The notes: generated by a model from the sequence alone, not told the origin. 64,000 nucleotides of DNA from an uncultured Sphingobacteriaceae bacterium (GCA_946480915.1 CAMLLO010000023.1:4772-68771), one strand, 5' to 3'; positions 45,280 through 55,612 are shown, numbered from the stretch's first letter. A program made the numbers and translations.

Positions 45280-46227
45280 ATGTCAGCAATAAAAGAAACC
45301 CATTTTAAACTCCCAGGCCAAACTAATTTTTACAAAGGGAAAGTTAGGGATGTTTATACAATCGGTGATAAACTTTTAGTAATGGTCGTGTCAGACCGGA
45401 TTTCGGCCTTTGACGTTGTTTTGCCAGAGCCCATTCCCTTTAAAGGACAAGTTTTAAACCAGATTGCTGCGAAATTTTTGAACGCAACCCAGGATATAGT
45501 TCCCAACTGGGTATTAGACGTACCAGATCCGAGCGTTACGATTGGAAAAATATGTGAGCCCTTTAAAGTTGAAATGGTGATTAGAGGATATCTTGCTGGC
45601 CATGCCTGGCGAGAATATAGTGCTGGCAGACGAGAAGTTTGCGGCGTTAAATTACCGGAAGGATTAAAAGAGAACGATAAACTGCCCGAACCAATAATTA
45701 CTCCAACCACAAAGGCGTCAGTGGGGCATGATGAAGATATCTCCAGGGAAGAGATACTGTCGAAAGGAATTGTATCTGAAGAAGACTATTCTCAATTAGA
45801 AAATTATACCCGCCTTTTGTATCAACGAGGCACTGAGCTTGCTGCCGAACGCGGATTAATTTTGGTAGATACCAAATATGAATTTGGGAAAAATGATGGG
45901 CGAATTCATTTGATTGATGAAATACACACACCTGATTCTTCAAGATATTTTTACAAAGACGGATATCAGGAATTACAGGATAAAGGTCTGCCTCAGAGAC
46001 AGTTGTCAAAAGAATTTGTTCGTAAATGGTTAATAGAAAATGGATTTCAGGGAAAAGAAGGTCAAAAAGTTCCCGAAATGAATTTAGAACTTGTAGAATC
46101 GATTTCAAATCGGTACATTGAGCTTTATGAACATATTACCGGCGAATCATTTATCAGATCAGATTCACCCGAAATATATAAAAGAGTAGAAAAAAATATC
46201 ATTGAGAGTTTAAGTCGTTTAAATTGA
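45280..46227 (+). CDS. purC: Phosphoribosylaminoimidazole-succinocarboxamide synthase
   Basis: 315 residues, SAICAR synthetase of purine biosynthesis: joins CAIR and aspartate using ATP. Signatures include [40 protein letters not shown], the [20 protein letters not shown] loop and [10 protein letters not shown]. The length and N-terminus match the longer, yeast-like branch common in Bacteroidota. Apparently monocistronic. Confidence 0.97.
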   Translation: MSAIKETHFKLPGQTNFYKGKVRDVYTIGDKLLVMVVSDRISAFDVVLPEPIPFKGQVLNQIAAKFLNATQDIVPNWVLDVPDPSVTIGKICEPFKVEMVIRGYLAGHAWREYSAGRREVCGVKLPEGLKENDKLPEPIITPTTKASVGHDEDISREEILSKGIVSEEDYSQLENYTRLLYQRGTELAAERGLILVDTKYEFGKNDGRIHLIDEIHTPDSSRYFYKDGYQELQDKGLPQRQLSKEFVRKWLIENGFQGKEGQKVPEMNLELVESISNRYIELYEHITGESFIRSDSPEIYKRVEKNIIESLSRLN

Positions 46228-46279
46228 AAATATTTTTTTAATATTGTAATCAAAGCATTTATTTACAGGAAAGAGTGAT

Positions 46280-46657
46280 ATGAAGTTCTCAATAGACAAA
46301 CACGAGAAATATGTTTTAATTAAGCTAAATGAATCGAAACTTAACAGTTTGATTTCACCACAGCTTAAATCTGAGTTTATTCTTACCAATACAGAAGGCT
46401 TACGAAATATCATTCTCGATCTTTCGGCTGTTAAATATTCCGATTCTTCCGGCCTGAGCAGCCTGCTAGTTGGTCACAGGCTTTGTAAAAATTCTGATGG
46501 AAACTTTATCATTACTGGCTTAAACGAAAATATTAATCGGTTAGTAACCATATCTCAATTAGAAAATGTTCTTTCCATTGTTCCAACCGTTGAAGAAGCA
46601 ATCGACCTGATCTTCATGGAAGAAATTGAAAGAGAATTAAAAAAAGAGGCCAGATAA
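46280..46657 (+). CDS. STAS-domain protein (anti-sigma factor antagonist-like)
   Basis: 125 residues, single STAS domain: YVLIKLNESKLNSLISPQL, then LDLSAVKYSDSSGLSSLLVG, where the Ser of the DSSGL turn is the usual phosphorylation site, and ITGLNENINRLVTISQLENV. Such proteins are released by phosphatases and bind anti-sigma kinases. No kinase or phosphatase partner sits next to it; ribonuclease Z follows after 16 bases, an arrangement seen in Bacteroidota that may be just operon linkage. Confidence 0.9.
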   Translation: MKFSIDKHEKYVLIKLNESKLNSLISPQLKSEFILTNTEGLRNIILDLSAVKYSDSSGLSSLLVGHRLCKNSDGNFIITGLNENINRLVTISQLENVLSIVPTVEEAIDLIFMEEIERELKKEAR

Positions 46658-46673
46658 TTGCTGACACATATGC

Positions 46674-47585
46674 ATGAGGTTTGATGTAACTATTTTAGGC
46701 AGCAGCTCTGCAACACCAATATATAACCGTAATCCCAGTTCCCAACTTTTAAATATTAATGAGCGCCATTTTCTTATAGATTGTGGCGAAGGAACACAGG
46801 TACAGCTACTCAGAAATAATATAAAAGCTCAGCGTATCGAGCATATATTAATCAGTCACCTGCACGGCGATCATTATCTTGGTCTGATTGGACTGCTTTC
46901 TTCTTTGCATTTAAATGGCAGAACCAGGCCAATGTATTTATATGGCCCTCCGGAACTCATGGAGATTTTGGATGTGCAGTTTAAATATTCACAAACTCAA
47001 TTAAGGTATCCGCTGGTTTTCAATCCAACCCAAGTTAATCATCCTGAAAAGATCTTTGAAAACGCGGATGTAATTATTGAAACATTCGTTTTAGATCACC
47101 GGATTCCATGTACAGGATTCAAGTTCGTTCAAAAGAAACGTTCAAGAAAGATCCGAAAGGATATTTTTGATGAGTTGAAAATCCCAATCGATCTAATTCC
47201 TGAATTGAAAAGAGGGGCCAGCTTTACTGATAAAAAAGGCCGGGTTTATTCTTCCGATGAATTAACAACTCCTGCACCGGCGCCAAGAAGTTACGCGTAT
47301 TGTTCAGATACACTTTGTAGCTGGAATTATCTTGAACATATTAAAGGAGTGGATACTTTGTATCATGAAGCCACTTTTATGAATGATATGCTAAATCGTG
47401 CGGTCGAAACATTTCACACAACATCGTTACAAGCCGGAGAGATTGCCGTGAAAGCAGGCGTAAAACAATTGCTTTTGGGTCACTTTTCTGCCCGCTATCG
47501 TGAGCTTGAACCTTTACTTGCAGAATGCAAATCAGTGTTTGCTAACTCTAAACTAGCGACAGAAGGACTAACCTTCGAGATATAG
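46674..47585 (+). CDS. rnz: Ribonuclease Z
   Basis: 303 residues. Removes the 3' trailer of pre-tRNAs as a zinc dimer. Motifs: DVTILGSSSATPIYNRNPSS, metal motif LISHLHGDHYLGL, exosite PxKxR-like region near ELKIPIDLIPELKRGASF, ALD-type DHRIPCTGF, and late ligands in TLYHEATFMND and LLLGHFSARY. Standard length. Immediately downstream of the STAS gene. Confidence 0.96.
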   Translation: MRFDVTILGSSSATPIYNRNPSSQLLNINERHFLIDCGEGTQVQLLRNNIKAQRIEHILISHLHGDHYLGLIGLLSSLHLNGRTRPMYLYGPPELMEILDVQFKYSQTQLRYPLVFNPTQVNHPEKIFENADVIIETFVLDHRIPCTGFKFVQKKRSRKIRKDIFDELKIPIDLIPELKRGASFTDKKGRVYSSDELTTPAPAPRSYAYCSDTLCSWNYLEHIKGVDTLYHEATFMNDMLNRAVETFHTTSLQAGEIAVKAGVKQLLLGHFSARYRELEPLLAECKSVFANSKLATEGLTFEI

Positions 47586-47597
47586 CAGAGGATTTTT

Positions 47598-47634
47598 TTT
47601 AAAGGATTATCGGTCGAAATAATAATCCTTTAAA
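47598..47634. terminator. Inverted repeat between convergent rnz and MlaD genes
   Basis: Perfect 13-bp stem TTTAAAGGATTAT (47598-47610) with ATAATCCTTTAAA (47622-47634), 11-base loop, preceded by a T-run on the plus strand. It is symmetric and sits between two stop codons, so it probably ends both transcripts, though a T-run after the stem is lacking. Confidence 0.6.
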
Positions 47635-47652
47635 TCATTCAGAAAAACTCTC

Positions 47653-48597
47653 CTAATCTTTTTTACCTCCAAATACTGAGAAGCTCACATAGCGTTTAGG
47701 GTTCGCTTTTAAATCGATCATCAATTTATCCAGATTTGCAGAAGCATTACTCAAATTATCGTAGAGTTTATTATCATTTATAAGTTGTCCTAGCGTACCC
47801 TGACCGCTGTTTACTTTATTAATTGCGGCTTGCATATCGGCAACAGCCTTATCTGCATTTTGAATAGTGTGCTCAAAATTGGAGCGTGCAAACTGATCGC
47901 TGACTTTCTCAAGATTAGTCATCACAGCATTAATGCGTTGATTGTTGTTTTTAAAGTTTGCAGAAACTGATTCGAGATTACCCATAATCGCACTGATACG
48001 TGTAGACTCGGCACCAACAAGATTATCAACCCTTTGAGTTGTTCCCTCCAATGTTTCCAGAGTTCTTGCGATGCTTGCGAAGCTTTTATTAAAGTTTCTT
48101 TGGAAATCAGGACTGATCGTATTATTAACAGAGGTCAAAACAGAATCAAGCCGGCCAATGATCTGTTCGGCTTTCTTTTGCATTGGTTGAACCTGCTCCA
48201 TAAGGTTTTTCTCTGAATTCGCTCTTAATGTGTCGCCGTCTACAGCATATAGCTTACTGTTACCAAGTTCAAAAACGATAGCTTTTCCGCCGAGTAAATC
48301 AGTGCTCTCCAAACGTGCGATAGTATTTTTAGGGATTTCGTAATCAGAATTGATTTTAAACTGAGCCAGAATGGTTCCGTTGGGCTGTAAATCTAAAGCA
48401 GATACTCTGCCAATTTGATAGCCGTTAACCAGTACGGGTTTTGAAACCGTTAATCCCTCTACACTTCTATATGTGGCGTAAAATTCTGTTTCACTGGAAA
48501 AAACGTTATTTCCTTTTAAGAAGCTGTAACCTAATACTAAAATAGTTATTGCAACCGCAGCAAGAATGCCGACCTTTGTTTCGTTAGTAATTTTCAA
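47653..48597 (-). CDS. MlaD/MCE-domain protein
   Basis: 314 residues, TTG start at 48597. One N-terminal transmembrane anchor (GILAAVAITILVLGYSFL), an MCE domain ~35-115 with FYATYRSVEGLTVSKPVLVNGYQI (first 20 residues of it are diagnostic), then a long coiled coil. MlaD forms hexameric rings that carry lipids between the membranes with an Mla-type ABC transporter; the transporter genes are not in this window. It lies downstream of two amidase genes on the same strand, a common Bacteroidota arrangement. Confidence 0.9.
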   Translation of the reverse strand: MKITNETKVGILAAVAITILVLGYSFLKGNNVFSSETEFYATYRSVEGLTVSKPVLVNGYQIGRVSALDLQPNGTILAQFKINSDYEIPKNTIARLESTDLLGGKAIVFELGNSKLYAVDGDTLRANSEKNLMEQVQPMQKKAEQIIGRLDSVLTSVNNTISPDFQRNFNKSFASIARTLETLEGTTQRVDNLVGAESTRISAIMGNLESVSANFKNNNQRINAVMTNLEKVSDQFARSNFEHTIQNADKAVADMQAAINKVNSGQGTLGQLINDNKLYDNLSNASANLDKLMIDLKANPKRYVSFSVFGGKKD

Positions 48598-48628
48598 AGC
48601 TATACCTTAATTTTATTGGGCAAAGATA

Positions 48629-49474
48629 CTATTGTAATTCAACTTGTTTCTTATATGTTTGAATTGCTTTCAACAAACCACTAACAATTTCGTTTTGCCC
48701 GTACTCAGAAGTAATATATTCTTCTTCCTGCGGACTGCTTATGAACCCTATTTCCGTTAACACAGCTGGCATACCAGCTTTTGCCAATACTGCCAGACTT
48801 TGCTCTTTTACACCCCGGTCAATTCTTCCCGTGGCAACATACTCTTTTTGCATTAAAGTTGCCAAACGAATACTCTGATCTCTGAACTGATTTTTCATTA
48901 AAGAAAAAATGATAATACTTTCAGGATCATTCGGGTCAAAACCTTCGTAATTATCTTTGTAATCTTTTTCTAGGAGCAGAGAAGCATTTTCGAGGATAGC
49001 AGCATCCTGTTGCCCTAGTCTGTTAAATCCAGAAACCAAGGTTTCGGTGCCCCTAACCGAGCTGCGGTTTCTCATGCTGGAAGGCATAGAATTACAATGA
49101 ATGGAGATGAAAATATCGGCCTTCACTCTATTAGCCAGGCCTATTCTTTCGTATAGCGGAATAAATACGTCTTCTGTTCTTGTATAGATTACCTTAACAT
49201 CCGGTAGAGTTTCTTCAATTGTTTTTCCTAGTCGAAGGGCTACTTGTAAAGCGACATCTTTTTCGCGGGCTATTAACCCGCGTGTGGATCCATCATGACC
49301 TCCGTGGCCAGCGTCAATCACAATTGTCTTGATCCGGAATGGACTGGGTTCTTCAATTTTACTAAAAGAGTAAAAGGGGAGGAAAAATATAATTGTAAAT
49401 ATTGCCACAATTGTTTTCAAATGATTTCTCTCTGCACTTAAATTTCTGATGTTCATTTTTTCTTGTGAAAACAT
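48629..49474 (-). CDS. N-acetylmuramoyl-L-alanine amidase (Amidase_3), copy A
   Basis: 281 residues with an N-terminal hydrophobic export segment (IVAIFTIIFFLPFYSFS); a Met six codons in (49456) is an alternative start. Amidase_3 zinc motifs: VIDAGHGGHDG, HCNSMPSS and TEIGFISSPQEE, which hydrolyse the amide bond between muramic acid and the stem peptide in the periplasm. It is a tandem paralogue of the next gene and lies between it and MlaD with 16-35 base gaps, so an operon is likely. Confidence 0.92.
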   Translation of the reverse strand: MFSQEKMNIRNLSAERNHLKTIVAIFTIIFFLPFYSFSKIEEPSPFRIKTIVIDAGHGGHDGSTRGLIAREKDVALQVALRLGKTIEETLPDVKVIYTRTEDVFIPLYERIGLANRVKADIFISIHCNSMPSSMRNRSSVRGTETLVSGFNRLGQQDAAILENASLLLEKDYKDNYEGFDPNDPESIIIFSLMKNQFRDQSIRLATLMQKEYVATGRIDRGVKEQSLAVLAKAGMPAVLTEIGFISSPQEEEYITSEYGQNEIVSGLLKAIQTYKKQVELQ

Positions 49475-49490
49475 GTTAAAAGCTGTTTTT

Positions 49491-50300
49491 CTATCTTAAT
49501 TCTGCTTGTGTTTTAAAGGTTTTGATTGCCTCAACAATATTATCAACGATTTCATTTTGCCCTGATGCAGAGTTTATGAATCTTTCTTCTTCAGGATTAC
49601 TGATAAACCCTATTTCTGTTAATACGGATGGCATACCAGCTCGCTGTAAAATAAGGATATTCTGCTCCTTCACGCCACGATCGATTCTTCCTGAAGCCAC
49701 ATATTGGTTCTGAATCAGTTTCGCAAGTTTTATACTTTGATCCCTGAACTGATTTTTCATCAAGGAGAATATAATCATGCTTTCAGGATCTTTAGGATCA
49801 TACCCGCCATACTTATTTTTATAATCTTTCTCTAACAGGATATCAGCATTCTCCCGAATAGCTACATCTTGTTCGTCTATTCTCCCAAAACCAGCAACAA
49901 AAGTTTCTACTCCTTTAATGCTTGTTCTGTTTGACTTTGATGAAGGCATCGAATTACAATGAACTGAGATAAACAAATCGGCTTTTACCCGGTTAGCCAG
50001 ATTTGTTCTGTTCTCATTCGGTACAAAAATATCCGAAGTTCTGGTGTAAACGACCCTGACATCCGGAAATGTATTTGATATTGCCTTTCCTAAACGCAAG
50101 GCGACTTGTAAGGTTACTTTTTTTTCGGTAGAATATTTGCCCAAAGCACCCGCTGCTTTTCCTCCGTGCCCAGCGTCAATTACGATCGTTTTTATACGAT
50201 ATTGGTTAACTGAGGAGTTATTAGTGAGCGATAGAAACAGCAGAGATGTTAAAAAACCTAAAAATACAATTTGCAATCTTCTCAATGGGTTTATTTTCAT
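49491..50300 (-). CDS. N-acetylmuramoyl-L-alanine amidase (Amidase_3), copy B
   Basis: About 269 residues from the ATG at 50300, chosen because it gives a clean signal sequence (LQIVFLGFLTSLLFLSL); the frame continues to 50348. Zinc motifs: VIDAGHGGKAAG, VHCNSMPSS and TEIGFISNPEEE. It shares long blocks with copy A (e.g. PESMIIFSLMKNQFRDQSI) and so arose by tandem duplication. Divergent from the LptD-like gene, with start regions nearly touching. Confidence 0.9.
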   Translation of the reverse strand: MKINPLRRLQIVFLGFLTSLLFLSLTNNSSVNQYRIKTIVIDAGHGGKAAGALGKYSTEKKVTLQVALRLGKAISNTFPDVRVVYTRTSDIFVPNENRTNLANRVKADLFISVHCNSMPSSKSNRTSIKGVETFVAGFGRIDEQDVAIRENADILLEKDYKNKYGGYDPKDPESMIIFSLMKNQFRDQSIKLAKLIQNQYVASGRIDRGVKEQNILILQRAGMPSVLTEIGFISNPEEERFINSASGQNEIVDNIVEAIKTFKTQAELR

Positions 50301-50350
50301 TAATTTTGAACTCGCATTTATCATTGCAAAAATAATATTCATTATCAAAT

Positions 50351-52990
50351 TTGAAATTTATCAAAAAGTTTTTTGTGAGAAACCTGTTTTTGATTTTACT
50401 AGTATTATCATGCCTTGATATCTATGCTCAGCAAAGACCTCAAAGACCTGATACATCCCGAAATATTGCCCCTATAGCCGATTCTTTAGCTATAACGGAT
50501 ACTTTGGCAAAAAATTCTAAATCAGCATCAGGATTAAATGCAGAGATTCATTACAGTGCCGACGACTCCATCAAATTCAGCATCGATGGCAATATAGTTT
50601 ACTTATATGGAAATGCACGAATTTCGTATGAAGAGATGGAATTATCGTCCAGCTTTATCCGTCTGGATCAAACCAAAAAGCTTTTGTTTGCAAGTGGCCG
50701 GAACAACAAATACTCGGTTTACAAAGGCCGACCAATAATTAAGCAAGGTTCTGAGCCTCCGGTTACTTCAGATTCTTTAACCTTCAATTTTACTACCAAG
50801 AGGGCGCTCTCGTATGGAGTAGTTACCGAAGTTGAAGGAGGATTTATACAAGCTAAAAAATTTAAGAAAAACGAATACAACGAAGGATTTTTCAAGAACG
50901 GGATCTACAGTACCTGTAGTTTGCCAGAGCCATACACCCATTTCGGTATTCATATCACTAAAGGTATCGTTACAGAAAAACAAGTGATCAGCGGGCCTGC
51001 TTACCTGGTTATTGAACACGTGCCTTTACCTGTTGCACTCCCATTTGGGTTCTTTCCTAAAACCAACAAACGCGCATCAGGATTGCTTTTTCCAACGTTT
51101 GGCGAGGATGCAAACCGTGGCTTTTTTATGAGAGGCCTGGGATGGTATTTCGGGATAAACGATTACTGGGACGCAGAAGTTAGAGGTTCGCTTTATAGTA
51201 AATTATCGTACGAATCCAATGTGGTGGCCCGATACCGGAAAAATTACAAATACAACGGCGGATTAAATTTGAGCTATGCTTCTTTAAGGAACGGCAATGG
51301 CATTGAAGGTACCCCAGGCGCCAAACCGAGTACAAGTTTTAACATTCAGTGGACCCATTCTCAAAGTGCAGAAGCCAACCCGGGTACAAGTTTTTCGGCC
51401 AACGTAAACGTCGGTACCAGTTCTTATTTCCGGGACACAAGGGTAGCGGGTGATAGAATAGAACAGGCAACTAACAATAGTATTTCTTCAGGTATAAGCT
51501 ATCAAAAAACATTTGCGAATAACCTGTTTAACTTTGGAGCCACATTAAGACACAACCAGGATCTTACCCGTCGGTTGGTTACACTCGACCTGCCCACATT
51601 CAATCTGGGAATGAGCACTTTAAACCCATTTGAAAATAAGAACAGCCTGGGTAATCCGAAATGGTACGAGCGGATTTCAGTGGGTTATAGTATGCAAGGG
51701 TCCAACTCTCTCAGCGGCGTACGCGAAGACTCTTTGTTTAAAAAATCCACCTTGAAGCAGTTCAGAAATGGAATTCAGCATAGTGTTCCTATAAGTATGT
51801 CCTTTAACATACTGAACTATTTTCAATTCAGTTCTGGGATAAGTTATGGCGAGCGCTGGACCTTACAAACTATAAGGAAGAGTTATGATAAAAATATTGC
51901 TGGTAATATTCGCATTGATACTATACAGGGCTTTAGAAGGAATTATAATTATTCACTAAACGGAGGTCTTAATACGAAGCTTTACGGCAAGGTTAATTTC
52001 CGAAGAGGAAACCTGGTGGCAATTCGTCACGTTTTAACTCCAAGTTTTGGTTTTTCTTACGTTCCTGACTTCAGTGGCAATAATTTTGGGTTTTATAGGA
52101 ATCTCTCGAATTTCGACGATATCCCGGTTGGTAATGCACTTAGAAATACCCGATATTCTATTTTTGAACAATCGCCAGGTGGCGGGCCAGGTCAGGGACG
52201 TTCTGCAAGTATGAGTTTTTCGTTTGAAAACAATATCGAAGCGAAGGTTAAGTCGAAAAGTGACACCACCTCGGCTGAACAGAAAATACCCATTATTCAG
52301 GGTCTCACTTTTAATGGAAACTACGATTTCACGGCTAAAGGATATAACAAACTTTCGACAATATCCTTTGGCGGCCGTACAGCGTTTTTTAAACAAAAGC
52401 TCGCCATATCATTTCAGGGAAATTTGGATCCATATCGTTTGGATAGCCTTGGCCAAAGAGAAGGATATCTATTTAAAGAGGGAAGATTAGCACGATTAGC
52501 CAGTTTCTCCTTTTCTACCGGGTTTAATCTTAACCCTGCTGCATTTAAAAGAAGACAGGAAAATTTAACCAACAGACAAGATAACCCGAACACAACACAA
52601 CAACAGCAGCAGGATATTTCCGAAATTTTGAGGAATCCAAATGGTTTCATCGACTTTAGTGTTCCATGGAATTTGAGTGCGCAGTATAGTTTTTTCTTTT
52701 CAAATAATGGTTTAATGAAAAGTATAACCAATAACCTTAATTTTAATGGCGATTTTAGCGTCACCCCGAAATGGAAGGTTAGTTATCAGTCCGGCTGGGA
52801 TTTTAAGGACAATAAATTCACTACAACATCGCTGGCAATCAATCGTGATCTTCATTGCTGGGATCTAGCCATCAGCTGGGTTCCCTTCGGCTTATATAAA
52901 AGTTATAGTGTAGATTTGCGCGTAAGGGCATCCATACTTCAGGATTTAAAACTAAGCCGCCGAAGCCCTTATAGCGGTGGTCCCTATTAA
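50351..52990 (+). CDS. LptD-like outer-membrane LPS assembly protein
   Basis: 879 residues, TTG start at 50351, with signal peptide (NLFLILLVLSCLDIYAQ). N-terminal OstA-like beta-jellyroll (~60-180, with GNARISYEEMELSSSFIRLD and GRPIIKQGSEPPVTSDSLTF) then a large beta-barrel with many aromatic-ended strands and a C-terminal end like outer-membrane proteins. It fits the Bacteroidota LptD branch that inserts lipopolysaccharide in the outer membrane. Its stop overlaps the next ATG by one base (TAATG). Confidence 0.88.
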   Translation: MKFIKKFFVRNLFLILLVLSCLDIYAQQRPQRPDTSRNIAPIADSLAITDTLAKNSKSASGLNAEIHYSADDSIKFSIDGNIVYLYGNARISYEEMELSSSFIRLDQTKKLLFASGRNNKYSVYKGRPIIKQGSEPPVTSDSLTFNFTTKRALSYGVVTEVEGGFIQAKKFKKNEYNEGFFKNGIYSTCSLPEPYTHFGIHITKGIVTEKQVISGPAYLVIEHVPLPVALPFGFFPKTNKRASGLLFPTFGEDANRGFFMRGLGWYFGINDYWDAEVRGSLYSKLSYESNVVARYRKNYKYNGGLNLSYASLRNGNGIEGTPGAKPSTSFNIQWTHSQSAEANPGTSFSANVNVGTSSYFRDTRVAGDRIEQATNNSISSGISYQKTFANNLFNFGATLRHNQDLTRRLVTLDLPTFNLGMSTLNPFENKNSLGNPKWYERISVGYSMQGSNSLSGVREDSLFKKSTLKQFRNGIQHSVPISMSFNILNYFQFSSGISYGERWTLQTIRKSYDKNIAGNIRIDTIQGFRRNYNYSLNGGLNTKLYGKVNFRRGNLVAIRHVLTPSFGFSYVPDFSGNNFGFYRNLSNFDDIPVGNALRNTRYSIFEQSPGGGPGQGRSASMSFSFENNIEAKVKSKSDTTSAEQKIPIIQGLTFNGNYDFTAKGYNKLSTISFGGRTAFFKQKLAISFQGNLDPYRLDSLGQREGYLFKEGRLARLASFSFSTGFNLNPAAFKRRQENLTNRQDNPNTTQQQQQDISEILRNPNGFIDFSVPWNLSAQYSFFFSNNGLMKSITNNLNFNGDFSVTPKWKVSYQSGWDFKDNKFTTTSLAINRDLHCWDLAISWVPFGLYKSYSVDLRVRASILQDLKLSRRSPYSGGPY

Positions 52991-54240
52991 TGATATTAGC
53001 TGAGATAATAACTATTGGCGATGAGATTCTCATTGGGCAGGTCGTAGATACCAATTCTGCATGGATTGCAAGTAAACTGAATGAAGCGGGCATCCGTGTA
53101 AAACAAATTACCTCTGTTTCTGACGACAAGAGCCACATACTTGAAGGACTTAAGTCTGCCTCTAAACGCGCTCAAGTAATTTTGATTACCGGTGGTCTGG
53201 GTCCCACAAAGGACGATATTACCAAAATTACGTTGGCGGAATTTTTTAGAGTTGGTTTCAAGCGAGATGAGGCGACATTGGCGAATGTTGCCAGAATTTT
53301 TGAACGTTACAATCGTCCCTTGCTCGAAGCAAATATCAGACAGGCTGATGTGCCCGAAAATTGCACGGTTTTATTAAATAAGAATGGTACAGCACCTGGA
53401 ATGTGGTTCAATTCTGAAGGTATTATATACGTATCGATGCCAGGCGTTCCTTTTGAAATGAAATACCTGATTGAAGAAGAAGTGCTCCCGAGGTTACGGA
53501 AAGAATTGCTATTAGACTCTATAGTTCATCGTACCATATTAACTGCAGGTCTGGGGGAATCATTTTTAGCTGAACGGATTTCATCAATCGAAGATTCGTT
53601 GCCTGCACATATAAAACTGGCTTATCTTCCCAGTTTAGGTCAGGTACGACTTCGTTTAAGTGCTTATGGCGGAAATGAGGCGAGCTTGAAAGCCGAAATA
53701 CAAACCTACCTTGAAAAAATAGTAAACGAACTTGACGACTTTGTTGTTACGACCGAAGATATTCCTCTTGAAAAAGCCATATTGGATTTTATGGAAGAGA
53801 AGGGTTTAACTTTATCTGTAGCCGAGAGTTGTACAGGTGGTTTTCTTTCACATCTTCTCACTAAGCATGCGGGTTCAAGCGCGGTTTTTCTTGGCGGCGG
53901 CGTAACTTATTCTAATGAGTTGAAAATAAAAATATTGGATGTATCTGCTGATGCACTGAATGAATACGGAGCAGTAAGCGAAGAAGTTGTGAAGGAAATG
54001 GCCTGTGGTTCTATCAATAAATTCAACTCAAATTATTCGGTTGCAATAAGCGGCATAGCAGGTCCTGGCGGTGGAACAGAAGAGAAACCCGTTGGCACTG
54101 TGTGGATTGCAGTTGCAGGTAAGAAACGGGTGATAACTAAAAAGTTCTTATTTGGCAGTCGCCGTCTGCAAAATATAGAAAGGGCAGCAGTTAATGCTTT
54201 GACATTACTTTTCCACATCCTCAAAGAAGAACATCAATAA
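52990..54240 (+). CDS. cinA: CinA-family protein (nicotinamide-nucleotide amidohydrolase PncC)
   Basis: 416 residues, two domains: N-terminal molybdopterin-binding-like fold ~1-170 (ITIGDEILIGQVVDTNSAWI, ITGGLGPTKDDITK) and C-terminal CinA amidohydrolase ~255-410 (SVAESCTGGFLSHLLTKHAG, AISGIAGPGGGTEEKPVGTV). The C-terminal domain deamidates NMN to NaMN in pyridine-nucleotide salvage. It overlaps the LptD-like stop by one base and is probably translated from the same mRNA, a link seen in this phylum. Confidence 0.94.
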   Translation: MILAEIITIGDEILIGQVVDTNSAWIASKLNEAGIRVKQITSVSDDKSHILEGLKSASKRAQVILITGGLGPTKDDITKITLAEFFRVGFKRDEATLANVARIFERYNRPLLEANIRQADVPENCTVLLNKNGTAPGMWFNSEGIIYVSMPGVPFEMKYLIEEEVLPRLRKELLLDSIVHRTILTAGLGESFLAERISSIEDSLPAHIKLAYLPSLGQVRLRLSAYGGNEASLKAEIQTYLEKIVNELDDFVVTTEDIPLEKAILDFMEEKGLTLSVAESCTGGFLSHLLTKHAGSSAVFLGGGVTYSNELKIKILDVSADALNEYGAVSEEVVKEMACGSINKFNSNYSVAISGIAGPGGGTEEKPVGTVWIAVAGKKRVITKKFLFGSRRLQNIERAAVNALTLLFHILKEEHQ

Positions 54241-54271
54241 GTCCTAAAAAGGTTTATTTTTGCTGATTCAT

Positions 54272-55612
54272 ATGTCTCAATTTGAACTAATACTTCCAAA
54301 AATGGGCGAAAGCGTTGCTGAAGCTACCATTGTAAAGTGGTTGAAGCAACCTGGCGATCAAATAAAAGAAGACGAAACGATAGTGGAGATTGCAACCGAT
54401 AAAGTAGATTCGGAGGTGCCTTCACCAGTTTCAGGAAAGTTAATCAAGCATTTATTTAGCCAAGATCAGGTGGCCTCAGTAGGGGATGTAATTGCTTTAA
54501 TTGAAACCGAAGAAGATGGCCCTGTTGAACCCATCAAGCATCAGGAAGAAATTACCGATAATAAATCGACAAATTCTGATAAAGCAGAAGAAGTTGTAGT
54601 TGAAATTGAGATTCCCGGAATTGAGCAAATAAAAGATACTCAACCCGAAATTCAATCAATAATTCAAAATACTTCTTCCAGATTTTATTCCCCATTGGTT
54701 AGAAGTATTGCTGCCGAGGAAGGTCTTTCGAACGATGAACTTGAAAAAATTCATGGATCTGGTGCAGATGGCCGCGTAACTAAAGAGGATATTTTTAATT
54801 ATTTAAGAAACCGCTCGGCTGGTTCAGCTAAGAAAGAACAACCGCAAACTGAAATTTCATCGGATGCTGGCAAAAGTTATGGTACATCTCCAATAGTTTC
54901 TGGCAATGATGAAATTATTGAGATGGACAGGATGCGGAAACTTATTTCTGAACATATGATGATGAGTTTGCAAACTGCGGCTCATGTCACATCCTTCGTC
55001 GAATCTGATGTTACCAATATTGTTAAGTGGAGAGATAAAAACAAAGCCGAATTCGAAAGGAAAGTCGGTGAAAAAATAACCTACACACCTATATTTATTC
55101 AGGCAGTCGCAAAGGCCATCAGAGATTTTCCGATGATTAATATCTCTCTTAATGGCACTCAGATAATTAAAAAAACTGATATCAATATCGGTTTGGCGGC
55201 TGCTTTACCTTCCGGGAATTTGATCGTTCCAGTGATCAAAAAAGCAGACCAGCTAAATTTAGTTGGTTTAACAAAGTCTGTTAACGATCTGGCAAACCGG
55301 TCGCGAAGCAATAAACTTCAGCCTGACGAGGTTAAAGACGGAACTTTTACGATCACAAATATCGGTTCTTTCGGCAATATAATGGGAACTCCTGTTATCA
55401 ATCAACCCCAGGTTGCTATTTTGGCGATTGGAGCAATCCAAAAAAAGCCTGCGGTTATAGAAACCGAGTATGGAGATATGGTGGGCATCCGCCACAAAAT
55501 GTATCTCTCTCTATCCTACGACCATAGAATAGTTGATGGCGCCTTAGGTGGAATGTTTTTAAAGAAAATAAGTGACTATCTCGAAGCCTGGGATATCAAT
55601 TACGAAATATAA
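54272..55612 (+). CDS. Dihydrolipoamide acyltransferase (E2) of a 2-oxo acid dehydrogenase complex
   Basis: 446 residues from the ATG at 54272 (an in-frame TTG lies 12 bases earlier). Lipoyl domain 1-~80 with the modified lysine in IATDKVDSEV (Lys44), a peripheral subunit-binding domain ~140-185 (SPLVRSIAAEEGLSNDELEK), and a catalytic domain with LSYDHRIVDG near the C-terminus. Assembles with E1 and E3; branched-chain or 2-oxoglutarate type cannot be decided from sequence alone. The E1 genes are not in the window. Confidence 0.92.
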   Translation: MSQFELILPKMGESVAEATIVKWLKQPGDQIKEDETIVEIATDKVDSEVPSPVSGKLIKHLFSQDQVASVGDVIALIETEEDGPVEPIKHQEEITDNKSTNSDKAEEVVVEIEIPGIEQIKDTQPEIQSIIQNTSSRFYSPLVRSIAAEEGLSNDELEKIHGSGADGRVTKEDIFNYLRNRSAGSAKKEQPQTEISSDAGKSYGTSPIVSGNDEIIEMDRMRKLISEHMMMSLQTAAHVTSFVESDVTNIVKWRDKNKAEFERKVGEKITYTPIFIQAVAKAIRDFPMINISLNGTQIIKKTDINIGLAAALPSGNLIVPVIKKADQLNLVGLTKSVNDLANRSRSNKLQPDEVKDGTFTITNIGSFGNIMGTPVINQPQVAILAIGAIQKKPAVIETEYGDMVGIRHKMYLSLSYDHRIVDGALGGMFLKKISDYLEAWDINYEI

